The translations under genes were made by a program, and so were the position numbers. The notes beneath the pieces were generated by a model. It saw only the letters and a list, made by a program, of their open reading frames with translations. It had not been told where the DNA came from and made no database searches. From contig JAILRO010000047.1 of assembly GCA_024698145.1 (NCBI GenBank), forward strand, positions 1 through 64,000: a stretch of DNA of 64,000 bases, in the 5' to 3' direction. How positions within the stretch are numbered: the first letter of the stretch is position 1; each line of letters opens with the position of its first letter. The DNA comes from Lachnospiraceae bacterium. Its GTDB lineage: Bacteria; Bacillota; Clostridia; Lachnospirales; Lachnospiraceae. Below, in pieces: positions 54,911 through 63,340 of the stretch.

Positions 54911-55834
54911 CTACGCTTCTATAATAGTTTGTACTTTCTTTGTCACTTTTATAAGATTTTTATTGAAAAATACTTTTAATCCAATTTTCACTATTGAACC
55001 CAAACGTATTTTGCCGTTCCCTTTGAGTATTCCGTCAAAACATTGCTTTTCAAAATCCGGATTGATATCAAGAAACTCATCATATAAAGGAAGTAGTAAC
55101 GAAGCTCCTCCGAGAATCTCTCCGGTAAGTGCCGGATCATCCATTCCAAAATGAATCCTGCCTTCAAGGTGCTTCGGCTTGATTGCCTTTAACAATTCTT
55201 TTACATATCTGATAGTGTCCTTTTTGGCCACCTCAAATCTCTTACTGTTATACACCCTAAGAAGTTCTTCTCTTTTCTTATTAATCTTAGCAAGCTTTGA
55301 TTTGATTTCTTTGAGTTTTTCAACAATACCGTCAAACTTTTCTTTTATTTTCTCAAACAAGCTCTTCTTTTTTTCTGCCTTAACTTGCCCTGCGTCATCA
55401 AGCGAGTCGTTTTTGGTGTTTATTTCATCACTCGTATCTTCTGTTTTATCTGTTTGCAAATATGTATCTACACTGTCATCATTATTAACAATCATAGGCA
55501 AATCTTCCGAGACACTTTCAGAATAGTTCTCCTCTTCTGAATCATTTGATCCCAACTTTCTGCCAAGCCATGAAAGCTTTGCACCGGTGTTAGTCATTAT
55601 AACGCCACCCAAAAGTCTTACCGTGTATTCCAGTTTGTCCTGCCTATATTTAACAAAAACTTTCAAGGCTACAGGTGCATATCTGACAACCGCTTCCGCA
55701 TCGGGCTTTTCAAAGTACTCTCCCGAGAACCTATATCTTATGGGAACAAACAGCAGCAACGACAATATGAAAATGATAAGCGCAAGGATTACAAGAAGAA
55801 TAATCCCAATAACCTTTAATACTGTCAGTATCAT
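54911..55834 (-). CDS. DUF2953 membrane protein, YtfI-like
   Basis: A 307-residue protein with one N-terminal membrane segment (residues 5-30) and the DUF2953 domain split by a long acidic/basic linker (about 100-180, including EEENYSESVSEDLP and a Lys-rich stretch). The C-terminal part (GRIHFGMDDPALTGEILGG) is the conserved block. It pairs with gerW downstream. Its ATG overlaps the upstream gene's stop by 4 bases (ATGA), indicating coupling. Confidence 0.82.
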   Translation of the reverse strand: MILTVLKVIGIILLVILALIIFILSLLLFVPIRYRFSGEYFEKPDAEAVVRYAPVALKVFVKYRQDKLEYTVRLLGGVIMTNTGAKLSWLGRKLGSNDSEEENYSESVSEDLPMIVNNDDSVDTYLQTDKTEDTSDEINTKNDSLDDAGQVKAEKKKSLFEKIKEKFDGIVEKLKEIKSKLAKINKKREELLRVYNSKRFEVAKKDTIRYVKELLKAIKPKHLEGRIHFGMDDPALTGEILGGASLLLPLYDEFLDINPDFEKQCFDGILKGNGKIRLGSIVKIGLKVFFNKNLIKVTKKVQTIIEA

Positions 55835-56157
55835 ATGCTCTCCTTAAAATAATCCGCAACGGGAATGTTACCGTTGCTACATCCGACATCTTTGACTATT
55901 CGTTCAACAAGGGAATACGCATCCTCACGGCTTTTGGCAATACCAACGACACAAACCTCTTGTTGTATCTTTCTGTAAACCGGTTGCAGCAATTCAGGAT
56001 ACCAGTATATTTCCAATAGTCCTTCTTCGACAAGCGGTAAAGTTATAAGAAATATTCCCAGTTTGATTTTGCCCTTTTGTACCTGTTTGCAAATACTTTT
56101 TATCTTTCTTTCAGATAAACCGTCCGTATATAAATTGTCATGAAATCTATATGTCAC
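55831..56157 (-). CDS. Hypothetical protein, 108 residues
   Basis: A 108-residue soluble protein (MTYRFHDNLYTDGLSERKIK...) with mixed helix and strand, no membrane segment and no recognised motif. It overlaps the DUF2953 gene by 4 bases and follows the 466-residue gene by 14 bases, so it is part of one operon. The context with gerW suggests an envelope or sporulation link, but this is only association. Confidence 0.65.
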   Translation of the reverse strand: MTYRFHDNLYTDGLSERKIKSICKQVQKGKIKLGIFLITLPLVEEGLLEIYWYPELLQPVYRKIQQEVCVVGIAKSREDAYSLVERIVKDVGCSNGNIPVADYFKESI

Positions 56158-56171
56158 GCTTTCACCCGCTT

Positions 56172-57572
56172 TTATTCTTCTTCCATCATTTCATCAAGAA
56201 TTTTGGCGCATGCCATAAGCTCGCTATCATTACCGCAAGCTGTTATACTATGCTCGATATAATCTTTTGTTTCCTGCATAGAATTAAAGAGCACCGGCAT
56301 ATTTGAGAAAACAGCACCCATCACAGCTCTGTTAACATCCTTTGTGTGCTCTGCAAAAAATGCGGTAAACTCATTAACAAGTTCATCTCTCTTTTTGTTA
56401 ATGTACTCCACATCACTTGCACTCAAATCAAGACTTTCTTTATCAAGATCAATGAATAAACTGTTACCCATAAGTTTTGATATCATAGAAAGATTATTGA
56501 ATATCTTCTCTGCCATCATCCATGATATTTCATCGGTCTTTTCAAGAGCATCCGGAAGAATGCTTTCAAATTGTAAAATATCCTCACCTAATATCTCCTG
56601 ACGACCTTCTATTACATAAAACTCATCATCTACTTCAGAAAGAATATCCGACTCTGATATAAATGCACCGTGGAGACTTTTTATCATATTTTCACAAGAC
56701 TTGATACTATCCTGCTCATTGTGCTGGTAACCAATTGAAAGCAATACGCTGTACAACGCATTCACAATCTCCATTGCAAGAAGGTGGTTACTTACCAATT
56801 CCGTCAAACGGCTTGTAGTCATTCCAAACTGTTCCATCACGGAACCGAATGTATCTGCCTCCATTTTCTTATAATCAGTTGTCTCTAACAAATTAATCAA
56901 TTTGTAGATTTCCGGATACAACGTCTCGTACTCCGCCGGCTTCTTGAGAAGTGCAGTCGAGCGAAGCATGTCCACAAAATCATCAACAGCCTCTACATCC
57001 GAACCAATATAAATGTTAAGCGTAGCATTAAGATAATCAAAGAACTTGCTTTTGGTCATTCGAACCGGAAGCTGCGCCGTAACCATCTGAATCTTGCTGT
57101 TAATAACCATTTTATCATTATCGCTGAACAAATACTTAAATACTCGTTCACACAAGTCATTGGCATCAACCTCATAATTGTCACCGGTAATACCATACTC
57201 TATACGATTAAGAATATACTCATATATCTGAAGTGCGTCCGTATATGCGGTAAGCACAAACATTCTGTCTGTAAGCTTCTTTCTGATATCATGAAGTTTG
57301 CCAATTGCTTCAGATACATCTTCGCTTTTGTTGATAAGTGTTACAAATATTATAGAATGAACATCTTCAAGTAATGAAAGTAATGCCTCATCCTCATGTA
57401 TCACTCCACCCTCATCCACAACTTCTTTCATTGTGTAATAATTGAGTGTAAGTCTTATCATATTGTATTCATACACAGCATTCATATACGAATTGCCGTA
57501 TATAGGTAAGTTTGTCTCTATATCCTTATTCTTCGAAATATTCTTAATTGCGCTTCTTTCTTCTGATTTCAT
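56172..57572 (-). CDS. Hypothetical helical protein, 466 residues
   Basis: A 466-residue, mostly helical, acidic soluble protein with no signal peptide, no membrane segment and no motif I recognise. GAGAG precedes the ATG. It lies 16 bases after the rhomboid-like gene in the same operon. It could be a lineage-specific protein of Lachnospiraceae. The reading frame is long, with codon use like its neighbours, so it is a real gene. Confidence 0.75.
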   Translation of the reverse strand: MKSEERSAIKNISKNKDIETNLPIYGNSYMNAVYEYNMIRLTLNYYTMKEVVDEGGVIHEDEALLSLLEDVHSIIFVTLINKSEDVSEAIGKLHDIRKKLTDRMFVLTAYTDALQIYEYILNRIEYGITGDNYEVDANDLCERVFKYLFSDNDKMVINSKIQMVTAQLPVRMTKSKFFDYLNATLNIYIGSDVEAVDDFVDMLRSTALLKKPAEYETLYPEIYKLINLLETTDYKKMEADTFGSVMEQFGMTTSRLTELVSNHLLAMEIVNALYSVLLSIGYQHNEQDSIKSCENMIKSLHGAFISESDILSEVDDEFYVIEGRQEILGEDILQFESILPDALEKTDEISWMMAEKIFNNLSMISKLMGNSLFIDLDKESLDLSASDVEYINKKRDELVNEFTAFFAEHTKDVNRAVMGAVFSNMPVLFNSMQETKDYIEHSITACGNDSELMACAKILDEMMEEE

Positions 57573-57588
57573 TGTTAACTCTCATTTC

Positions 57589-58449
57589 TTATTTTTTGTG
57601 TTCATGTGTAAATAAATGATTCTGGCAATACTCATAGTTGCCCTTACATCTTGAACAGTAACGGAACTCAAGCGTCGGATCGTCCTCCTCTGTTTGTCCG
57701 CATATTGCACATTTATGTCTTGTAAGCAGCTGTGTCTGCCTTACCTCCTGCTTATAACGTCTCTTTCTTTTCTTATGTGCCGGCGTCACACGACCTTTAC
57801 CCTTAAGCATCGCATAGAAAATAATGAAATTAAGCACAGACATAATAACCGTGACCATTCCGGTATAATATCGCATCAGGCCAAACCTTATTATCTCCAC
57901 CAATAAATATGCTATATCAAGATAGCCGAGCCATTTTACCTTAATCGGAATTATAAAGTACAAAAGCACCTGCATATTCGGAAAAAGAAATGCATATGCC
58001 AAAAACATACTCATGCAAAGATAATATGTCGATGCACCATACAAACCATATTCAATATACAAACCGGCAAGTTCAGACTGACCTGTCAAAACCATAAACG
58101 CATATGTGAGCATTATACCGATATCCGTGAAAATGATTCCGGAAAGAATATACACTGTATATCTGAAATCTCCCATTACATTTTCAAGAGTTCGTCCCAC
58201 ATAAAAATAAAACATCAATGTAATTATTACAAAAATACTTACCGAAGACGGTGGGATAACCACCCATGTTATAAGACGATATACCTGTCCATGCATTACC
58301 TTTGAAGGATCTAACGATATAAGCATCAATGAATCAGGTGCAAATATCTCGAGCAGATATCCTATCGCAAAACATGTCACAAGTATTAACGTAAGATTCG
58401 GAATAGAAAACTTTCCAAACTTTCTTTCTAATTTCGTCATAAAATCCAT
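57589..58449 (-). CDS. Rhomboid-like membrane protein with zinc-ribbon tail
   Basis: A 286-residue protein. Residues 15-220 have six or so membrane segments laid out like a rhomboid: GQVYRLITW after the first segment and YGAST with Ser140 at the GxSG position. The final rhomboid Gly is Thr, and no His is visible in the last membrane segment (TGMVTVIMSVLNFIIFYAM), so protease activity is doubtful. Residues 225-286 are basic and then form a cysteine-rich tail (CAICGQ, YCSRCKGNYEYC) that looks zinc-binding. It may act as an inactive rhomboid or a membrane-protein factor. Confidence 0.7.
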   Translation of the reverse strand: MDFMTKLERKFGKFSIPNLTLILVTCFAIGYLLEIFAPDSLMLISLDPSKVMHGQVYRLITWVVIPPSSVSIFVIITLMFYFYVGRTLENVMGDFRYTVYILSGIIFTDIGIMLTYAFMVLTGQSELAGLYIEYGLYGASTYYLCMSMFLAYAFLFPNMQVLLYFIIPIKVKWLGYLDIAYLLVEIIRFGLMRYYTGMVTVIMSVLNFIIFYAMLKGKGRVTPAHKKRKRRYKQEVRQTQLLTRHKCAICGQTEEDDPTLEFRYCSRCKGNYEYCQNHLFTHEHKK

Positions 58450-58470
58450 TGCAAAATCATTCCTTTATAA

Positions 58471-59193
58471 TTATTCTTCAATAATGCCCGTATCATCAAG
58501 AGCTTCCTGCGTATCTTCAGTGTTCTCATCAGAAGCTTCACCTGCTTCTTCTGTCGCGGTCTCTTCCGTAGGCGTTTCCGCATCCTGCGAACTTGCCTCC
58601 GTGCTTTCCGTTGTAACCTGTGGTTCGAGTACTTCCGGAACGATTCTTATTTCGTAAGAATCTCCTTCAAACTTATCTTCATAGTATTCCTTATAGCACA
58701 ATATATACTCCGCTCTGTCGGGAACTGTGAAAAGAATGGATTTCTTAATAGTTTCACCCTGCTTCAAGGTAAACACATTATCCATAAAATCATTCGAGCC
58801 AAGCTCGCTGTTTCCGTAACCGGTTACAATAGTCTTGTCCTCTTTTTCGCTGTAATCAAGAGTAAAATCCGTAATACTCATAGGAAGATCTTTATCGTAA
58901 GTATTGGTAATCTCAAGAGTTACAACAAGATATGTCTTGCCATCTCCCGCCATATAAAGACCGTCCTGAAACTGGTAGGTTCCGCATTTTTGGGATTGGG
59001 TAACCGTACAATCAAAGAATACGGTGCTTACCTTGTCTCCAGCCTGCGCCTCAACAAGCCCACCGTAGCTTCTACCATCCTCAGCCTTCTGGGAACCGTT
59101 TTTGTCTACGCGATTCCCACATCCTGTCATCGTTACACACACTAGAATTGCAACAATCAAGCATGCGCATGTCTTTTTTATTATTGTATTCAT
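58471..59193 (-). CDS. Lipoprotein with DUF4352-like domain
   Basis: A 240-residue lipoprotein: signal peptide with lipobox VTMTGC (Cys25), then a beta-rich domain resembling DUF4352 (DGKTYLVVTLEITNTYDKDL; FTLKQGETIKKSILFTVPD) and a C-terminal acidic Glu/Thr/Ser-rich tail (about 195-240). It is anchored to the outer face of the membrane. Its ATG overlaps the acetyltransferase stop codon by 4 bases. Confidence 0.8.
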   Translation of the reverse strand: MNTIIKKTCACLIVAILVCVTMTGCGNRVDKNGSQKAEDGRSYGGLVEAQAGDKVSTVFFDCTVTQSQKCGTYQFQDGLYMAGDGKTYLVVTLEITNTYDKDLPMSITDFTLDYSEKEDKTIVTGYGNSELGSNDFMDNVFTLKQGETIKKSILFTVPDRAEYILCYKEYYEDKFEGDSYEIRIVPEVLEPQVTTESTEASSQDAETPTEETATEEAGEASDENTEDTQEALDDTGIIEE

Positions 59194-59621
59194 GAATTAA
59201 CAACTCCATTCAAATATTGAATCATTCCGGGACCTAATGCACTTGTCGGCCTTGCAATAAATCCATGTTTTTCATAGAATTGCTCTCTGCCTTTGGCACA
59301 CATGAGTCCAAACATCATTTCCGTGCCTGGTTCAGTTATGCTTTTCACATATTCCGTAAGAGCTTTTAATACCATTGAACCTACACCGCGTCCCTGATAA
59401 TCAGGTAAAACAATCAAATCCTGAACATAGCATATAACCGCACCATCACCTACGACTCTACCCATGCCGATTAATCTGCCATCTTCATATGCACCCATTA
59501 GGTAAAGGCTGTTTTTAAGTGCCGCTGATGCCTGCGTCTTTGATAATTGTTTCCAATTCACAGCACTTCTTATAGAAAGATACTCATCAAGAGTAATCTT
59601 ATTAGCAATATATTCTATCAT
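59190..59621 (-). CDS. GNAT family N-acetyltransferase
   Basis: A 143-residue GNAT acetyltransferase. The acetyl-CoA binding motif is visible in LIVLPDYQGRGVGSMVLKAL (residues about 70-90, RGVGS being the Q/RxxGxG/A type). Substrate unknown. It follows hisF by 2 bases, so it is translationally close to the his genes although that need not imply a histidine role. Confidence 0.88.
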   Translation of the reverse strand: MIEYIANKITLDEYLSIRSAVNWKQLSKTQASAALKNSLYLMGAYEDGRLIGMGRVVGDGAVICYVQDLIVLPDYQGRGVGSMVLKALTEYVKSITEPGTEMMFGLMCAKGREQFYEKHGFIARPTSALGPGMIQYLNGVVNS

Positions 59622-59623
59622 CG

Positions 59624-60385
59624 TTACAATCTGACCGAAACATCCTTGCTGCTTAAGTAGTTCTTCAACTCGTTTATCTCGAGTTCCTTGTAATGAAACA
59701 GGGAAGCTGCAAGGGCTGCATCTGCTTTTCCTTTCGTAAGGGCTTCATAAAAATGTTCCATGGTTCCGGCTCCGCCTGACGCGATAACCGGTATTGAAAC
59801 TGCTTCACTTACTTGTCTCGTAAGTTCAACATCATAACCCGCCTTCGTGCCATCGCAATCCATACTCGTAAGTAATATCTCTCCTGCTCCAAGTTTTTCC
59901 GCCTCAATCGCCCATGAAACTGCATCTAACCCCACATCAATTCGTCCGCCATGCTTGTACACATTCCAGCCCGAACCATCATTTCTTCTCTTTGCATCTA
60001 TTGCTACAACCACACACTGACTTCCAAACTTGTCAGCCGCATCGCTTATCAACTGTGGATTATCAATAGCTGCTGAATTAACAGATATCTTATCTGCCCC
60101 TTCTCTAAGTATCGCTTTAAAATCTTCAACGGTTCTGATTCCACCGCCAACAGTAAAAGGAATAAAAACCGTTTCTGCAACTCGTCTTACCATATCAATA
60201 ACAATATTTCTGGCATCAGAAGAAGCAGTTATATCAAGAAATACAAGTTCGTCCGCGCCTGCTTTGTCATACGCCTTCGCAACCTCTACCGGATCACCGG
60301 CATCTCTTAAATTAACAAAATTAACTCCTTTGACAACCCTGCCGCCGGTTACATCAAGACAAGGTATGATTCTTTTTGTATGCAT
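59624..60385 (-). CDS. hisF: Imidazole glycerol phosphate synthase subunit HisF
   Basis: A 253-residue TIM-barrel cyclase that forms imidazole glycerol phosphate and AICAR with ammonia from HisH. Signatures: [23 protein letters not shown] at the N terminus with catalytic Asp11, [11 protein letters not shown], and the second catalytic Asp region [20 protein letters not shown] 60385 has GGAGG 8 bases upstream. hisH lies immediately upstream. Confidence 0.96.
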   Translation of the reverse strand: MHTKRIIPCLDVTGGRVVKGVNFVNLRDAGDPVEVAKAYDKAGADELVFLDITASSDARNIVIDMVRRVAETVFIPFTVGGGIRTVEDFKAILREGADKISVNSAAIDNPQLISDAADKFGSQCVVVAIDAKRRNDGSGWNVYKHGGRIDVGLDAVSWAIEAEKLGAGEILLTSMDCDGTKAGYDVELTRQVSEAVSIPVIASGGAGTMEHFYEALTKGKADAALAASLFHYKELEINELKNYLSSKDVSVRL

Positions 60386-60426
60386 TATTCTATCCTCCAA
60401 AAATCAAGGCTTTGTAGTCAAGCTTA

Positions 60427-61032
60427 TTATAAGTCAATAAAGTTCTTAAGTATTGCAAGTCCAACCTCGCCACTTTTTTCCGGATGAAACTGACAAGCGA
60501 ACACATTGTCTTTCTCAACACTGGCATGAATGTGTGTTGAATACTCGGTAGTCGCAGCCACCTCGTTCTCATTATCAGCCTTCAAATAATAGGAATGAAC
60601 AAAATATACATAAGAGTTCTGAGGTATACCTTTAAATAACTTTGCTCCCTCACTTATATTTAAAGAATTCCAACCCATGTGCGGTATCTTAAGTTCCGGT
60701 GCATCCGGAATCCTCAAAATCTTACCTTTTAAAACTCCAAGGCCTTCAACACCCGGTGCTTCGTCACTACTTTCATAAAGCAGTTGCAATCCAAGACATA
60801 TTCCAAGAAATGGTATCTTTTTATCAACAATTTCATATATCACTTCATCAAGCTTATAATCCTTAAGTTTACCCATAGCATCTCCAAAACTTCCAACACC
60901 CGGAAGAATTACCTTATTGCTATGTAATATTGTTTCTCTGTCTCTTGTTATAACTGCTTCCTGTCCAAGATACTGCAATGCCTTTTCAACACTTTTGATG
61001 TTGCCTGCATCATAATCTAAAATTGAAATCAT
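60427..61032 (-). CDS. hisH: Imidazole glycerol phosphate synthase subunit HisH
   Basis: A 201-residue class I glutamine amidotransferase supplying ammonia to HisF. It shows DYDAGNIKSVEKAL at the start, LPGVGSFGDAM, the nucleophile Cys in FLGICLGLQLLYESS, and the His-Glu pair in CQFHPEKSGEVG. The length is normal. hisF follows about 40 bases downstream. Confidence 0.96.
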   Translation of the reverse strand: MISILDYDAGNIKSVEKALQYLGQEAVITRDRETILHSNKVILPGVGSFGDAMGKLKDYKLDEVIYEIVDKKIPFLGICLGLQLLYESSDEAPGVEGLGVLKGKILRIPDAPELKIPHMGWNSLNISEGAKLFKGIPQNSYVYFVHSYYLKADNENEVAATTEYSTHIHASVEKDNVFACQFHPEKSGEVGLAILKNFIDL

Positions 61033-61043
61033 ATTGTGTCACC

Positions 61044-62912
61044 TTACTCTTCCGAAAATCCTTCTGTATAACTGTCTATCGTCTTCATGTATTCGTAATC
61101 GTCGAGTTCATTAATCGCAATGGCCTGTTCCAAAGTAATTCCATATTGATTCTGTAGCGCAGTCTGTATCTGCGCAAATGAATAATCCAAATCACTTACA
61201 ATATCCAACTCCTGCGCTTCATCATAATTGTCATAATACTTTTGAACACCGCGAAGAAGTGAATCAAGAGCCTTCCTTTGTCTTCCAAGAGAAATATTAT
61301 TCTCATATGATTCATACAAACGTTCAACATACATTACTGTGTAAATACGTTCCTTGAGCTCTTTATCCTTCTCTTTGACCTCTACACCTTTGATCTCGTC
61401 ATAAGCCTTATGATACTTCTGCTTTGCAAAGTAATTAGCAGCATGCTGTATTGCAAGCTTATAATTAAAATCTACAGATGATAGATATACAAATGCCGCG
61501 CCACCCAAGAACAACGAAAAAACAAATATAACCATAGGCTTATTAAGTTTCTTCTCCGGTTCAGCATTGGCAGCCTCAGCTTCAAGCGCCGCCTTCTTCT
61601 TTGCCTTCTTCTCAGCTTTTATACGCTTTTTATCTGCATCCGCTCTTTTCTTATCAGCATCTTTTTTGCTCTTGGCTTCTTTATTCTTTTCTGCCTTAGC
61701 AGCTTTTTTCTCTTTTGCCGCTTCTTTCGCAGCAGCTTTTGCAGCTTTTTTGGCTTCCTTTGCTTTGATTTCTTCTTCTGTCGGGAAATCATCTTCATCA
61801 GGCTCACCAAAAAGAATCTCCATAAAACTTCTCTTTTTCTTTTTTGGCTTACCGTCTTCCGGAAGTTCTGTAATGTCGTCCATTCCATCTACTAGCGATG
61901 TATCGACGCCATCTGTCGAAGATGCAACACTTGGCTGTTCATCTAATTCAAGCAGTGAGAGCAAATCATCATCAAGTGGCTCCAAATCCTCACCACCGGA
62001 AGTTGCATCGCTGTTGGAATCACTACCCTCTGTATCAGGTTCTTCCGCCAAAAGATCATCAAGAGAGAACTCCTCAAGCGGATCAAGTTCTTCTGTTGCA
62101 CTGCTTTCTTCCGCAGTATCTTCCTGATTCTCACCAGACTCTTCTAATGCTGCCTCTAACATATCCTCCAGAGATGCTTCCTGTTCCTCTTCAGGAGCAG
62201 CATCACTTTCTTCCGTTTTGTTCTCTTCATCTTTGTTCTCATCGGAGCCGTCCTTGTCAACAGGAATAGAATCCTCTTCCAAAAGACTATCCAAAAATGA
62301 ATCAGCATCAAAACTGTCTTCATTCAAATCAGCATTATCTCTCAATTCTTCCTGTATCTCGCTGCTTGATTCCTCACTGGCGTTATCGCCGGCATCACTC
62401 TCATCAGCCGAACCAATAATCGCTTCCAAATCCTCAAGATCCTGCTCTGTAGAATCTCCTGAACTTTCTGATGAATCTTCGCCGTCATCACTTTCTTTCT
62501 TTGATGATCCTTCCGACATGAAATCGGGAATTGACAAATCCCCCTCAAAATCTTTGAGAAGTTCGTCTATATCCTCATCAGAAACATCACCGCTCAACTT
62601 GGTAACATCAAGATCATCGAAATCAATATCCGAGAAATCCATATCACCGATATCCAAATCAGCCAGATTGTCTAACTTATCAAGTTCGTCAATCTGATCC
62701 TCAGAAAATGTTAAATCTATATCCGGCATTCCACCGAGAGCATCATTCTCAAGATCAAGATCAAATGCCTCATCACGAGACATAGCTTGCCCGTCTTGAA
62801 ACTTCTTCTTCTCGTTGGTTATCTGTTCGTCCAATTCGTTTTCTATGTTGTAATCGATATCATTATCCAGAGAAAATTCATTCAATAGATTGTCAAGATA
62901 ATTCTCGTCCAT
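61044..62912 (-). CDS. Large acidic single-pass membrane protein
   Basis: About 622 residues. Residues 1 to about 340 are extremely Asp/Glu/Ser-rich and probably disordered; 355-455 is a Lys/Ala-rich basic stretch (KEAKKAAKAAAKEAAKEKK). A single membrane segment (about 466-484, KPMVIFVFSLFLGGAAFVYL) is followed by a helical, TPR-like domain (YFAKQKYHKAYDEIKGV). The topology is probably cytoplasmic N terminus and external C terminus. I do not recognise the family. It leads the hisH-hisF transcript from its own promoter; the function is unknown. Confidence 0.75.
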   Translation of the reverse strand: MDENYLDNLLNEFSLDNDIDYNIENELDEQITNEKKKFQDGQAMSRDEAFDLDLENDALGGMPDIDLTFSEDQIDELDKLDNLADLDIGDMDFSDIDFDDLDVTKLSGDVSDEDIDELLKDFEGDLSIPDFMSEGSSKKESDDGEDSSESSGDSTEQDLEDLEAIIGSADESDAGDNASEESSSEIQEELRDNADLNEDSFDADSFLDSLLEEDSIPVDKDGSDENKDEENKTEESDAAPEEEQEASLEDMLEAALEESGENQEDTAEESSATEELDPLEEFSLDDLLAEEPDTEGSDSNSDATSGGEDLEPLDDDLLSLLELDEQPSVASSTDGVDTSLVDGMDDITELPEDGKPKKKKRSFMEILFGEPDEDDFPTEEEIKAKEAKKAAKAAAKEAAKEKKAAKAEKNKEAKSKKDADKKRADADKKRIKAEKKAKKKAALEAEAANAEPEKKLNKPMVIFVFSLFLGGAAFVYLSSVDFNYKLAIQHAANYFAKQKYHKAYDEIKGVEVKEKDKELKERIYTVMYVERLYESYENNISLGRQRKALDSLLRGVQKYYDNYDEAQELDIVSDLDYSFAQIQTALQNQYGITLEQAIAINELDDYEYMKTIDSYTEGFSEE

Positions 62913-62952
62913 CATTACACCTCATTTATCAACTTAATACACAAACAAAGTT

Positions 62953-62981
62953 ATTCTACCATATCTTTCGGATTTTAACAA
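62953..62981 (-). promoter_or_regulatory. Predicted promoter of the acidic protein and his genes
   Basis: On the minus strand, -35 TTGTTA (62976-62981), 17-base spacer, -10 TAGAAT (62953-62958). Confidence 0.7.
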
Positions 62982-63015
62982 GGAACTTCCATTATTAAAG
63001 AAAGATTTTGGGGAA

Positions 63016-63044
63016 TTGATTTTTTTACGAAAATTTATTATAAT
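63016..63044 (+). promoter_or_regulatory. Predicted promoter of the DUF6465 gene
   Basis: -35 TTGATT (63016-63021), 17-base spacer, -10 TATAAT (63039-63044), about 31 bases before the start codon. Confidence 0.75.
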
Positions 63045-63074
63045 AAGAGCATCATCTAGGAGGAGGATATATAT

Positions 63075-63275
63075 ATGAAATCAACATTATATGTTGAATA
63101 TCAGGAGAAACAGTTATCTGAAAAGGATTTGATCGCAAACGCAAAGAAACTCTGGACTTCAGAAGGAAAGAAGGCTTCTGAGCTTTCTTCATTAGATCTT
63201 TACGTAAAGCCTGAAGAAAGTACTGTTTACTGTGTATTCAACGAAGACATCACAAGCTCTTATAGCTTAGATTAA
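63075..63275 (+). CDS. Small DUF6465 family protein
   Basis: A 66-residue protein (MKSTLYVEYQEKQLSEKDL... ending YSLD) that resembles the small DUF6465 family seen in Lachnospiraceae: an N-terminal beta strand, a Lys-rich helix and a YVKPEESTVYCVFN strand. The function is unknown. A strong AGGAGGAGG ribosome-binding site and a near-consensus promoter suggest high expression. It is monocistronic, sharing a terminator with cheV. Confidence 0.75.
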   Translation: MKSTLYVEYQEKQLSEKDLIANAKKLWTSEGKKASELSSLDLYVKPEESTVYCVFNEDITSSYSLD

Positions 63276-63297
63276 TCAGTATTGGTATAACAACCAC

Positions 63298-63324
63298 AAA
63301 AGGACTGCCCAAGGCAGTCCTTTT
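63298..63324. terminator. Bidirectional terminator between DUF6465 and cheV genes
   Basis: A 12-bp perfect stem (63298-63309 with 63313-63324) with a 3-base loop, and four T's on each strand at the stem ends. It serves both convergent genes. Confidence 0.85.
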
Positions 63325-63340
63325 CGTGTATAATCAATTA

